From Isoetes taiwanensis (taxonomy: Eukaryota > Streptophyta > Lycopodiopsida > Isoetales > Isoetaceae), in the NCBI GenBank assembly GCA_021234155.1, contig JAJEKV010000063.1, positions 5,926,341 through 5,990,340 on the forward strand: a stretch of DNA of 64,000 nt, given 5' to 3'. Below the pieces are notes generated by a model, which saw only the letters and a list, made by a program, of their open reading frames with translations, made no database searches and was not told the origin of the DNA. The position numbers were made by a program, and so were the translations under genes. Below, piece by piece: positions 10,055 to 20,864 of the stretch; the stretch's first letter is position 1; each line of letters starts with the position of its first letter.

Positions 10055-11418
10055 CTATCTAGGATGCACATCTAGAGAAATGGCTAGGGAGGATGAAGAG
10101 CCCAGGGATTTGGAGGTGAGAAATCTCTTCCGTCTCGACCATTGGTGATCGCAGGAGTTCATCTCGACATTGAGAGATTGTTCGAGATCTCTCACAGAGG
10201 CCGTGGCGTGAGGAAATCTATCCCAAGCACATATCCAAACTAACATAGGCCAGAAAAACACCCTCAACCCAACGAGCATAATTGTTATGGTCCCTCCAAA
10301 CTGGGCCACAGAATTGAGGACGCGTCTCCAAGGGCCGATTTCCTCGACTACGTCACAGTAAGCAGGGTCACACGACGACATGTAGTCGTCCCAGCTGGCA
10401 GTCATCTTGAAGGCAATACCGCGGATGCGCTGCAGAGTAGGAGTGTCGGCAGCAGAATAGTAGTCGGCAGGAAAATTCCAGAAATAATCATCAGATGGAT
10501 TTTCTGGATCCTTCTGGAAAGCCTTGTGCATTGCCAGAAGGCTTCTCGTTATTAGCTCAAAAATACACTCCTCGCTCCGGCACTCCTGGACCTCGACACG
10601 TGGACCAGTAATATTATTCTCCAGCGCCTCCGTTCTGAGCAGCAGCTTGTAGTATCTCTGCTGAGTTGTGCAGCTTTCTGCAGAATTATTTACAACACTG
10701 TTAGATCTCCTTTTTTACCTCGTTGTTTTACTGCAGGGCGAAAAAAAAAAAAAAAAAAAAAAACTCACGTTGAATAGCAGATCCCAGTGTGCCTGGAAAT
10801 ACAGAGGGGGCCATGAGCTGCTGAGAAAGCAGTTCATTGTTTGTCATTCCAAAGCAATACTGCATAACATTTGGGCAGGCTTTTGTGTTGGTGCTAAATC
10901 CCATGGTATTGCAAAGGGATTCTATCACGTCCTTTGTCACAGGAACTGACGAATTAGAGCTGCTGTTTCTCTCCAGCATGTAGAACGCAGTGTAATTGCT
11001 CCATCTAGTCTTGGTCACCTTGCAAGGGCAGTAAGTCTGGCTTAAGCTGTCATTACTCACCCCTTTCTCAAAAAGTTCTTTCCCATAATATCTCACACTT
11101 CTAACCCCAGATGCTTTACTAGAACATAACACAAGTAGTGATAATGTGCCAAGAATGAAGAGGCATGATACCAATAATCTCATAACCAGGCGCGGCCGCG
11201 GGGAAGATTTTGGTGATGCCCTGAAACATACACAGCTCAATCAATTCAACTCAACTCAACTCAATTCAATTCAATTCAATTCAATTCAATTCAATTTCAG
11301 AAAACCAGAAACAATTGTGAATCCATCTATAGATGGCTTACTTGACATAGTCGCCGCAGAGGTCGGAGGCCCCGAAATTGATGAGGTTCCATAACTTGGA
11401 TTGCAATGGAGCTCCCAT
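10055..11418 (-). CDS. Two-pass Cys-rich membrane protein, paralogue 1
   Basis: Three exons on the minus strand, 11418-11342, 11220-10769 and 10677-10055, join in frame at GT-AG introns to give 383 residues. A short N-terminal piece (SKLWNLINFGASDLC) is followed by a Pro/Arg-rich basic linker, transmembrane segment 1 (LVSCLFILGTLSLLVLC), a ~230-residue ectodomain rich in cysteine (YCPCK, AC, YCFGM, EC..EEC, CDPAYCDVV) with N-glycosylation sequons (NYT, NSS), then transmembrane segment 2 near the C-terminus and a basic tail. I do not recognise the family. Topology recalls two-TM channels but there is no diagnostic motif. An in-frame ATG at 11499 could extend the N-terminus by 27 residues; I chose 11418. 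Introns hold a poly(A) run and an AATTC microsatellite. It is a tandem paralogue of the next gene, which has the same exon phases. Confidence 0.8.
10741..10763. repeat. Poly(A) run in intron 2 of paralogue 1
   Basis: A 23 bp A-run lies just beside the splice donor of exon 2 in the minus-strand gene (it reads as T-rich intron sequence there). It is probably slippage-prone but does not interrupt coding sequence. Confidence 0.9.
11230..11296. repeat. (AATTC/AACTC)n microsatellite in intron 1
   Basis: About twelve pentamer units, changing from aactc to aattc, lie in intron 1 of the minus-strand gene just upstream of its exon 2 acceptor. The length resembles the pentamer tails of the LINE family elsewhere in the window, but no LINE body adjoins it. 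Confidence 0.9.
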
Positions 11419-14085
11419 ATCAGCTAGGTAGTTTGCACTTTGCAAGCAGTATTTTTGTGTATGTTCTTCCTCTTTAATAATATCACATCTGACTTTCATC
11501 ACACACTAATGGTCGGCTGGAAGTTTTTTGGCTTCACATGCACTTGGGTAAACTTGTATTCAACTCTCAACTCTTACCCTGCCTTCGCCCCACATTTTGC
11601 TATCTACTTTCCATACTATTCCAAAATTCTTCTTCCTATGTTCTTTCCCTTTCATCTTTCCATACCAGACACACACCACACACGAGCGCACTTTTCTTTA
11701 TTTTATCATTGCACAAAGATTCATGCATACACGTTATATTATATTTACAGTTTATTAAGTCAAGAAAGAAGTGCTACAAAGTAATATGTATGATTTGTGG
11801 ATAAGTGTGTTATTTTTTTATATTAAGGATAATGCTGATCTAAGCATCAAATCTTTTATACTTATGTAGCAATGAGTTGGTAGACTATAAAACTTGAGAA
11901 TGTCAATGACAAGCACTATATGGAAGTATGCTAATAGTTGTGAACACGTTGACACTTTAGCGCTCTCTGACATTTATAAATGATATATTTTATTTCTCCG
12001 CTCATGTATTCAACTCATTGGTGTGGGTGGGCATTTGTGTGAATGCTTAGAAAGTGTGTTTTATTGGTTAACAAATGTGAAACGAAGAGAAGATTTAACC
12101 AGATTTCATTTTGTACAAACTATTTCTGTAAGTAGAACTTGTGAATAAGGCTGTGAAATAGATTTCCAATAGAGATTATATGAAAATAGGCCAATGGAAG
12201 GGGCAATCATGATTTGTTTGAATAAGATGTTAATATTATACTAGTAGGTAGCACCTATTTGCTTATGAGGATCTCGACTTGTATTTTAGGCATTTTAGGT
12301 TTGTCCTACATATAGGATCTTGCAGTGAAGCAATATCGATGTAGAGAAATAAACTTCCATGCGACTATTCGATGCTATTATATGCATCTACATCTAGGCA
12401 GATTAAATAGAACCCAGGATATATATCTCTAGTTTGGGATTACAAGATAGATTATTTTTATTATTAAGCTTGCTTAAGGAATGCATACAAACAAAGATAT
12501 TTGTACCATAATAGATTCATTAAGGAAAGTTCCAAATGCTTACCTTTATAAGAGACATCCAAAGAACACTGTGCATCGTTAGAAGACTTAAGGGATGGAA
12601 GGTTCTTGTCTTTCTAAAGTCACCTCTTCAATTATACGAAATGAGGGAAATGCATAGTACTGGAAAACATACGTAACACTAACCTTCCACTTAGTCTTTG
12701 ATGTTATAGGTGGAGGAGGGGGGCCATGGAATCAAAACATACATAACACTAACCTTTCACCAAGTCTTTATTGTTATAGGAGGATGAAAGGCCATGGAAT
12801 CCACATTGCATATGACGTAATAAAGACAATGCTAATCTTTGCATTTGGGAGTTTGGTAAGTGGTAACACACTGGTCTTAGAACAAATATCTCGACCTTTA
12901 ATCTAAGGTGGCTGGTGATAGGACCTAGTAAAGCAATGTTATCGTGTGCTGCCAAAGTGGCATGATGTAAAAATTGCATCTTCTTCTGTGGTGTGTGATT
13001 CATATATCCAATCTGATGTCATATGTCCAATCCGATTCTGCCAATTTGGCAAAGGAATGTTGGTGTGGTATGTGCATCATATGCCCAGATGCTACCAATG
13101 TGACAAAGCAATGGTGGTGTGGTCATATGTCCAATCTGATGCTGCCAACGTGGCAAAGCAATGTTGGTGTGGTGTGTGCATCATAACGTCAAGATTGCTT
13201 CTTCACTTGTGGTGCACATGTCATATGTTCAATCGGATGCTGCCACTGTGGCAAACGTAAAATATAATGATATCTCAAGCATGAAGAATCTTTGTATGAC
13301 TAGATTGACCTCTTGGCGATCACAAATGCAGTTCAATTCTTGTCCAATTCTATCACATGGCTAGTTGCTTGCATTGTATCTTCACTATGACGGAGGAAGG
13401 ACATACATGGGCTCAAAATGATTTTCTCTTCATGTCATGCACAAAAGGTTATTTGGAAGGGTTGTATGGTAGATGTTGTACTTAGATTTCCTTTGCAATT
13501 ATATTGTGGTTATCTCATCATTTTTTCCATATTGGATTCATGATGGAAACTACAAGGTTGATTGTATAAAGGTACAATCCATGGAAAGTCTTCTTAATTG
13601 AACTATACTATTCTTCACACCTTTTCAAGCAAACGTCATTTAATGACAAACATGTCGTTTGCATTGCCAGTTTACATCTAGTTTCAATAACTACAAATTA
13701 GGTCTCCAATACTACATTGTACAAGATGGGAAAGAGGCTTGAAAACAGGAGCAAGGGTTGCACATGGAAGGTGCAAGGTAAGCATTACAGCGAGAGACGT
13801 GATACCACATTTAAGAGCATGAATGATCCGACTTACCTAGCATCTTCATAAAAAATCGTCGAGAAGCATAATACACAGAACTCGAACACGAGGCCAAGGT
13901 AGAAAGATAGTGATGTTACAAGTAAGAAGCATATGTTGATGGACCCAATATGCCACTTAAAACAAAAATCTTCACATGGACTCCCATTGTGTATAGTTGC
14001 AAGGAATGCAACGTGCGCATTTTCATATCTTTTGTAGGCCCTCAGTTATGTAGAATCCAATTCATATTTGATTAAAAAGAGCTAC
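11419..14085. other. Intergenic between the two paralogues, tandem repeats
   Basis: No gene is supported. Two exact-order copies of a 70 bp unit ('aaaacatacgtaacactaac...') start at 12664 and 12734. A second array, 12943-13260, has about five copies of a ~50-60 bp unit built on 'gctgccaacgtggcaaagca' and 'atgttggtgtgg'. The remainder is AT-rich. Confidence 0.6.
12943..13260. repeat. Degenerate ~50 bp tandem array
   Basis: Repeats of 'gatgctgccaacgtggcaaa' followed by 'gcaatgttggtgtgg' and 'tgtgcatcat' begin near 12943, 13033, 13088, 13138 and 13238. Because the period is not always a multiple of three, the short open frames across it are incidental. Confidence 0.8.
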
Positions 14086-15413
14086 TCATGTGGAGGATCT
14101 GGAGGAGCGCAACCTTTTTCTACTTACTCTTTTATGGTCGTAATAGCCATGTCCATTCTCTACTTCATATGTAAAAATCTTAGCTTGATGTGTATCCCAA
14201 GCAAAGGCCCACACCAAAACAGGCCAAGCAAACACTCTCAGCCCAGCTAGCATGATAGTTAAAATCCCGCCCAGTTGGGCTACTGCAGTAAGGAATCGCC
14301 TGACCAGGCTGATTTCGGTTACCACGTCGCAGTAAGAGGGATCACATGCCTGCATGTAACGGCTCCAGCTAGTGGCCATTTTAAATGCTATCCCTGAGCT
14401 GTTGAATAAAGTCTGCTTGCCGGGGTAATATTTATCTGGAGCTTCCCAAAAATAATCATCTGTTGTATTTTCTGGTTGGTTCTGAAATGCGCTATGCATC
14501 GCCAATAAACTCCGAGTAATTGGCTCGAAAATACACTCCTCGCTCCTGCACTCCTGGATCTCGACACGTGGCCCTGTCACATTATTCTCCAACGCCTCTG
14601 TTCTGAGAAGCAGCTTCCAGTATCGCTGCTGTGATGTGCAGCTCTCTGTAGAATACGATAAGTTACCAACATGGTAAATCTTCAAAAAATGTTACCGCCC
14701 GTTTGCTGTAAAAACCATGGTGAAAAACTTACGCTGTATGTACGAGCCCAGTGTTCTGGGAAAAACAGAAGGCATGATGAGCTGCTGAGACAGCAGTTCG
14801 TTGTTTATCATTCCGAAACAATACTGCATCACAGTAGGGCAGGCGTCTGTGTTGGTCTCGAACCCCATTTTATTGCAAAGGGCTTTTATCGCATCCTTTG
14901 TAGCCATACTAGCCATGCTGCTGGAATTCCTTTGTAGAATGTAAAAAGAGGTGTAATTTGTCCATCTGGTTTTTGTCACTTTGCAAGGGCAGTATGTCTC
15001 CCTCAAACCCCCATTCCCTATGTGTTTTTCCACTTCCCTACCCCCATAGTACCTTCTTGTGCTCAGCTGAGATGTTCTTGTGGAATATAACACTAGCACC
15101 ATCACAATTAAACATATGAATATTGCTGCTGTTAGTATCCTCGCAATTAACCTCCGCCTCGGCTCCGTCTTTGGGGTCGCCCTATTGCATATCACACAAC
15201 ACAAAGATGAATTCATATTCCATGCATACATATTCATATAGCCTGATTTCTGCAACATTTATTTTGAATTTGAATAATTGCTTACTTTTCGTAGTCGGCG
15301 CATAGATCTGATGCTCCTATGTTCATTAGGCGCCATAGCTTGGCCTGTAACTCGACGCCCATGAGTTCTTCCCAGTGGACAAAATCTTGTATGGAGTCAA
15401 CAAAGCCAAGCAT
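14086..15413 (-). CDS. Two-pass Cys-rich membrane protein, paralogue 2
   Basis: Three minus-strand exons, 15413-15286, 15181-14733 and 14645-14086, give a continuous 378-residue frame with GT-AG junctions in the same phases as paralogue 1. The protein starts MLGFVDSIQDFVHWEEL, then AKLWRLMNIGASDLC, a basic linker (TEPRRR), TM1 at about 54-78, a Cys-rich ectodomain with sequons (NYT, NSS, NVT, NTT, NSS) and shared blocks YCPCKVTKTRW, QYCFGM.NNELLSQQL and QECRSEECIFE, TM2 at about 310-340 (LTAVAQLGGILTIMLAGLRV), and a basic C-terminus. The strong conservation of cysteines, exon phases and frame against paralogue 1 argues that both are functional. Function unknown. Confidence 0.85.
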
Positions 15414-17685
15414 ATAAATTAAGATATTTATGACTCCCTTGGGTTTTAGTTGGGAAGGTGTATATGGAATCTCCTAGGATTTAAAGTCAACATGTGATTG
15501 CTAGATGGGGCATTCATTAATATAAGTTTCTAGAAATTGTAGGGATATGATTACCATGTGAGCTACAATTCTTCTACAATGTTCTTTGAATTTTTCAACT
15601 CCTCATGCCAATGCATTCAATAACTGCCATGCCAGCTAGATTTGTACATGAAGTAGGTACATTCCCCATGCCTTTTAAATAGATCATTACATGGACCGCT
15701 CCATAGATTCCAGGCATTAGAAGAAAAATGAAATCATCTTTCAGCAAAATATATTAGCTAAGAGTAAGGCTCAAGTTCTTTTTATGCCGTAATTACATGG
15801 CACTGAATTCCTAGGTCGCACCCCCATGGCAATTTTGTCAAACAATAAATATGTGGTCATTAATACGATGACATTTATGAACTCGGGTGATTTAATTTCA
15901 AGGAAAATTACCAAAATTAGTTTCAAGAATATGAATTGTGCGATTGAGCCACCAAGGTATTCACAATTTTAGGCATTCCCATTTTCCCCCTACTTCTTTT
16001 CTCTACTTTGGATGACCTCTCTATATAAATGCAAATGATGTGTAGCAATTGATCTGAAATTAGCCACATCATTGTGAAAAATATCAAGGACATGAATGAT
16101 AATTGGATTGAGTTGCATGTCTCATTAGAATCATGGATTTCAAGAGATCTCGTCAATCAGGTGAGCATGCTGTCAAAAGAAGAAAATTGGGTGATTGGAA
16201 AGCCAAAGTGGTTGGGTTTGTGATACACCAAATAGGTGGAAAAGCGGATGTGGGTTTGGTTGTTTTTGTTGATATTTGTACATGGCATCCATCGATTGGC
16301 TTGGACAGTTGGATGTCTATTTCAGATGATCTTGTCTATCGCGAGGCACGACTCGTCTTTTAGCAAGTTTCATTAAAACTAGAGTTGTTGCTGGAACTAT
16401 TCTGGGTTCATCCACCAGAATTGGTCCAGTATACCCGCTGCCACTTAAACCTAGATATCTAGCAAGAGAAATTTCCATTTCATAAGATACCACCACTTTT
16501 GGAATCTTCACTCGATTCTTTATGGCTATGGAGAATTTAATGATCAACAGATTTACGGATATGTTGTGGTGATTGCCCAAACCTTATAGAATTCAGCAGT
16601 TTTTACGCCAGGCCAAAGCTGTATTTTCTAAATTTTCTAACATAAAAGGGTCCAAATGTTTCTAAAATTGAAAGTAGTTGATGTTTTATGATAAAGCGTG
16701 TTGATTTGCATGTTTTCATGTTTCATTGCTATTAGATGATATTATATGAAGTCATCAAACCATATTTATCTAAAAAAAAATTGTTTGAGATTGTGAATTG
16801 TTTTTCCTTTATTATAACAAGTTTTGATGTAAGACTTGTGGCCATAAGTTGTCAACTCTAAGAGCTATAATCTTATAATTTTTCGAAGTGTTCATAATCG
16901 TGTTGATCTCAATTTTCATTAAAGAATATTCGATACAGAATCTAAGACAAAAATAGAACTAAAATGGTTTAACTAAACTCATATATAAGCTTTCTAAGGG
17001 CATTAAATTATGCATTCCATACATTCCGCTTATATCTATCTAATAAAGAATTTCATCGACTTAAATATGGTGAATAACCATGTATTCTTTATATTTAAAA
17101 GTGGTTGCCAGTTGGAGTTTAGTTAATGTAATAGTACAAAAAACTCATTTTTTATGATAGACAATATTTTTTTTTTTGACAGACGATGAAATCTTCTTAT
17201 TTTTTACTATCATATACTTTAACATCAATTACACACACACGTTCTTCATCATTTATCATTCATAATCTTTTCATAAGGGTATGTTTTTATTAGTGGTATA
17301 CAAGAAAACGAAATTTTAGCACGTCTTCAGCACCTTTTTTTTAGCGCTTTTTTTACGTCGCGGGCGAAAAAAATGAAGGGTGCCATGCAACTTGAAGGGT
17401 TCATGATGGGTTATGAAGTCGGGATGACAGGTAATGAAGTGTTGGGCGCGAAAAGGCCGTACAGAGTCCATCATGCCAATTATCAAAGAAATCACTATGA
17501 TCCTGCCGTCAGCAGATAATTCAGCCCACAATTCGAGAATCCATTAAGTAGACCAGCCGATTGATCTCAAATTCGATCCCTTTTGGTGTATTGCTGCAAA
17601 ATCTGTTATCTCTGTTCGTCTTCCGCCAAGCACTATTTCATCTTCTGAGTGTACCCGATTTCTTAATTTAATTTGTTTGTAGGCC
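15414..17685. other. Intergenic, AT-rich
   Basis: No confident gene. An open frame at 16133-16372 starting MDFKRSRQSGEHAVKRRK has no recognised domain. At 17306-17330 the sequence aaacgaaattttagcacgtc matches the terminal inverted repeat of the foldback-like element at 51746, so a transposon terminus may lie here. 17560-17685 is the probable 5' leader of the following plus-strand gene. Confidence 0.5.
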
Positions 17686-18759
17686 ATGGCAAACGAAGTT
17701 AAGGAGGTAAGCCCCAGAAATTAGCTTTGAAGACCTGTCTTTTTCTTTGTTGTGAAACTGATTTTTGTTCTTTTTGATTGCAGATGAAAATTGCTCGAAC
17801 TGAAGCTAAGTTTGTTTCATTGAGAGATTTATGTGGTACTGGCACAAAGCCGAAAGAATTGAAGTGGAAAGATGTTTCTCCAGCAGATTGGATTGAGATA
17901 TGGAAAGCCCCTTTGGTTAAAGGGAAGATTCATGTGAAAATGATTCGATAACAGTATGCCACCAAGCTAAAAGATCTTATTTCCAAGATATATCAAAGGG
18001 GCCTCACCAACAATGAGTGTAGGACTCAGCTTTCTCATGCCTTTGTGTGGCAAAACACTGTAAAAGCCCGTCTTAATCCAGAGAAATACAAGGTTAATTG
18101 GGCACAGTTTGCAGCTCAGGCTTACAGGGATTCAATGGACAAGAGATCAAGAAATGATGGCTCTTATTTCAATAAGAGCATAGAGGCCATTCTGCATGTG
18201 ATAAAGAGCTTGAACGAGCTTAAACAAATTGATGAAATGAACATACTGAAGAAACAAGAGGATTTGTTGAGGCTCGAAGGTGATGTACAAGGTGCTGACA
18301 GAAATTGTTTTGTCCTACTGGAAGCTATTGAAGATAAAAAACAATATTGGACAGCAATGGAAGCAGATTTAGAACCAGATGAGAACATAAAGGCATGCAT
18401 CGAGACCCTTAAAAGGGAAGAGAATTTGCTAAGAGAGATGCTGGAGAAGTCGCTTGCCAAGGTCGACAGAACCCAGCATTTTGCCCTCCAAAAGGAGATT
18501 GAGAAGCCGAAGTAGATGTTGCAAGGTATCAAGAGAAAATAGAATACTGGCACAAATGTTGTAAAAATGTGCAGTTCATGCAGCAGCATGTGAAGTCCAA
18601 AAGGCATGTCAGAGTAACCATGGGAGAGTACCACATTCCTCTAATGCATGACGATGTTTGTGGTTTGGTGCTTACTACTGAGTATGAAATGCATGTTAAG
18701 CTTTCTTGCCAGCACAAGCCAGAATTGCGAATGCTATTCCATTGCAGTTGTCTTCTCAA

Positions 18760-19488
18760 GTCAATCGCGTTTGGAAGTCGCGATAGTGGACTTGATGCAT
18801 CTCGGTTTGTAGCATCGGACATGGGCTTCTAGCCGGGACACATTGCCGCCTTCAGGATAAGTGGTCACTTAAGCTTCCGGGGAGTAAGTGGCCCGCTATA
18901 TGGAAGTGGGCGTGGAATACATTGCCTCCTCCTAAAACCGCACCTTTTATGGCAGATCTTGCAACCGTAGCCTCAGGGTGAATGTCCGGAGTACACGTGT
19001 TCAAGCCTCGTGTAGCGGAAACATGCCCTCTATGTGGGGAGGGCGAGAGACCATTGAGCACCGCTTTGTCCTATGCGAGCAGAGGTAGGGGCAGCTTGGT
19101 CTGGGTGAGAGCCCTCTTTGGGTCTTCACTTGTGGCAAATCGAAGCTTCTCATGGGAGTCTTTCCTAGCTTGTTGGTCGATTGGCCCAGCGTTCCATTTA
19201 TGCGAGCTTGGCTTTTGTGGTTGATTTGGAAAAGGCTGGAGAGTTTAAGGTCTTCCGAATGCGCATGCTTAGCCCTTTCGGTTGGTTCCGATCTTGAGGC
19301 ATAAGTTGTGGCGAGCTTACCAAGTCTCAAGCTTGTCCGGCACGAGTTAAAGCGTGCAAATTTGGTCGACATTCCCTCTGATTGTGAATCATGATGGGCA
19401 CTTCATTTCTTAGCACCACACTTATCATTGTACTTGATCACATTCTAGTGGTTTAATATATTCCTATATTCTTCAAAAAAAAAAAAAA
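18760..19488 (+). mobile_element. LINE 3' fragment inside the split gene
   Basis: The segment ends in a 14 bp poly(A) after 'attcttc' at about 19475-19488. Translated across frames it carries the reverse-transcriptase zinc-binding region: PPPKTAPFMADLATVA, then a CPLCGEGER knuckle and a downstream WLIWKRLESLR stretch. Stops are frequent. The 5' end is set approximately where the host frame is lost; I could not find a target-site duplication. Confidence 0.7.
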
Positions 19489-19920
19489 GTATCATGTATA
19501 TTGCTTTAGTATAGTGCTGGAAACTCTTGTATGCATAGTTCCAGAATGTGGTGCAACAAAGATTACCTCAAGCACTTTTAAAAGAACTGGGATACAAAGC
19601 TGATGCAAAGCAAGCTAGCTTGAGAGTGAAGAAGATCGATCTTTGAAGAGGATGATGGTGATGAGGAATTTGAAGAAGATGAGGAAGTTGAAGATATAAC
19701 TCCCAAGAAACAGATAATGAAAAAAAACAAGAAACTTGAGGAAAGTGCTGGTAGCAGCAGTGAGATAAAAACTGATGAAGATTTTGTACCTATTAGGAAG
19801 GCCAGGAAGAGGACCATAGGTAGGGCATAGGTACTCGAAGTGCTACCAAAAGGCTGAGAAGAGCTGATACAGATACAGATAACTTAGAATTGATTTGAAG
19901 TTATTTTTCCTTTTTTGATG

Positions 19921-19946
19921 TTTTTTTTTTTTTTTTTTTTTTTTTG
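19921..19946. repeat. Poly(T) run
   Basis: A ~25 bp T-run precedes the splice acceptor of a late exon in the plus-strand split gene (polypyrimidine tract position). It is notable only for its length. Confidence 0.9.
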
Positions 19947-20554
19947 TGTTTCAGCAGTTGATCTTATTAATGTGGACAAGCTTAGTCCAGTGAAGATGAC
20001 TCACTATGCTTCCTCTTCAAAAGCAAAAAAGAATGCTGCACCAGATTTAAGCATGATGGCTGCTAAGGAAGGTAAAGTATTAGTAGGTGCTGGATAAGTG
20101 CTGGATAAGTGTTGTATTGTTTTTAACTCTATTCAACTTCGTAACAATATATTTTTTTCCTTTTATACTTCTTTCCCTGAATTTGAGTTATTTTTGTTTT
20201 GCAGCTGAGGTTTTTCCACAGATGATGGAAAAGGTGTTAGTAAGGACCAGGATGCAACTTCTGAAGAGGATGTGATTCCAAACACTGATATAACACTTGA
20301 CCAAGCTGATTGGGCTGCTGAATTGAAGAAGTATCAGGCTCTTGCAGCCAAGAATGATGAATGACTTTTTCCTTGACTGCTGAAAACTGCTGATGTCATA
20401 CCAGCTTCAATATTTATGATATAATTACCTCCATAATGCATTTTGTAATATAGTCCACACTTGGGGACGTTTTTGTAATACAATGAAAGTTTATGTTTAT
20501 TCATAATGTTTCATGTTTATTCTGCATTCCTTTTTTTGTTGCAAGATTAACACA

Positions 20555-20705
20555 AGTCCATATGCTGTGGGTTTTAAAGAATGTATAACTTGATTTTAAT
20601 TGAATGAAAGTAATTTATGTACCAAAATGAACACAAGTGTAAAGCTGTAGGTTTTAAAGAATGTGTATATTGATTTGAATTGAATGAAAGTAATTTTTGT
20701 ATACA
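20555..20705. repeat. ~80 bp tandem duplication
   Basis: Two copies of a unit containing 'ggttttaaagaatgt' and 'aattgaatgaaagtaattt' lie at about 20555-20630 and 20634-20705, in the 3' flank between the two convergent genes. Confidence 0.8.
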
Positions 20706-20864
20706 TCACTGCTACAATTGTGTTGAATGCTAGTTTATCAATTTTTTCCTTTTCGAATGTTCTTGCCACTTTTAGAAGTTGTTTTGTTTGCAACAACTTT
20801 ACTCGACTTTGCAACATCTCTTTCTTGGTTTGCTGTTGTCCTGGCTTTCTTGTTATTTTTTTTT

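Larger units (their letters stand above)
17686..20364 (+). pseudogene. Split coiled-coil/acidic gene, LINE-interrupted
   Basis: Exon 1 is 17686-17706 (MANEVKE), with its ATG just after a splice acceptor, so the leader is probably also split. Exon 2 from 17784 runs with one in-frame TAA near 17950 to 18515, a frameshift near 18512, and onward to about 18750. It contains VSLRDLCGTGTKPKELKW, then a long Glu/Lys-rich coiled-coil region (about 18180-18500). A LINE fragment then interrupts it. Coding character resumes after 19550 with a very acidic stretch (EEDDGDEEFEEDEEVED), a small exon at about 19955-20070 (VDLINVDKLSPVKMTHYASS) and a last exon ending WAAELKKYQALAAKNDE at 20364. I do not recognise the protein. 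Its convergent arrangement with transposase copy A suggests an accessory gene of the same element, which is unproven. Confidence 0.6.

Noticed and set aside
12943-13364. Three overlapping plus-strand frames across the tandem array
   Set aside because: The repeated words give repeated peptides by construction; the period is irregular and there is no splice or start context.
18164-18634. 156-codon minus-strand frame
   Set aside because: It is the mirror of the Lys/Glu-rich coiled-coil exon on the plus strand; its Ser/Phe/Leu bias is what the complement of such a sequence produces.
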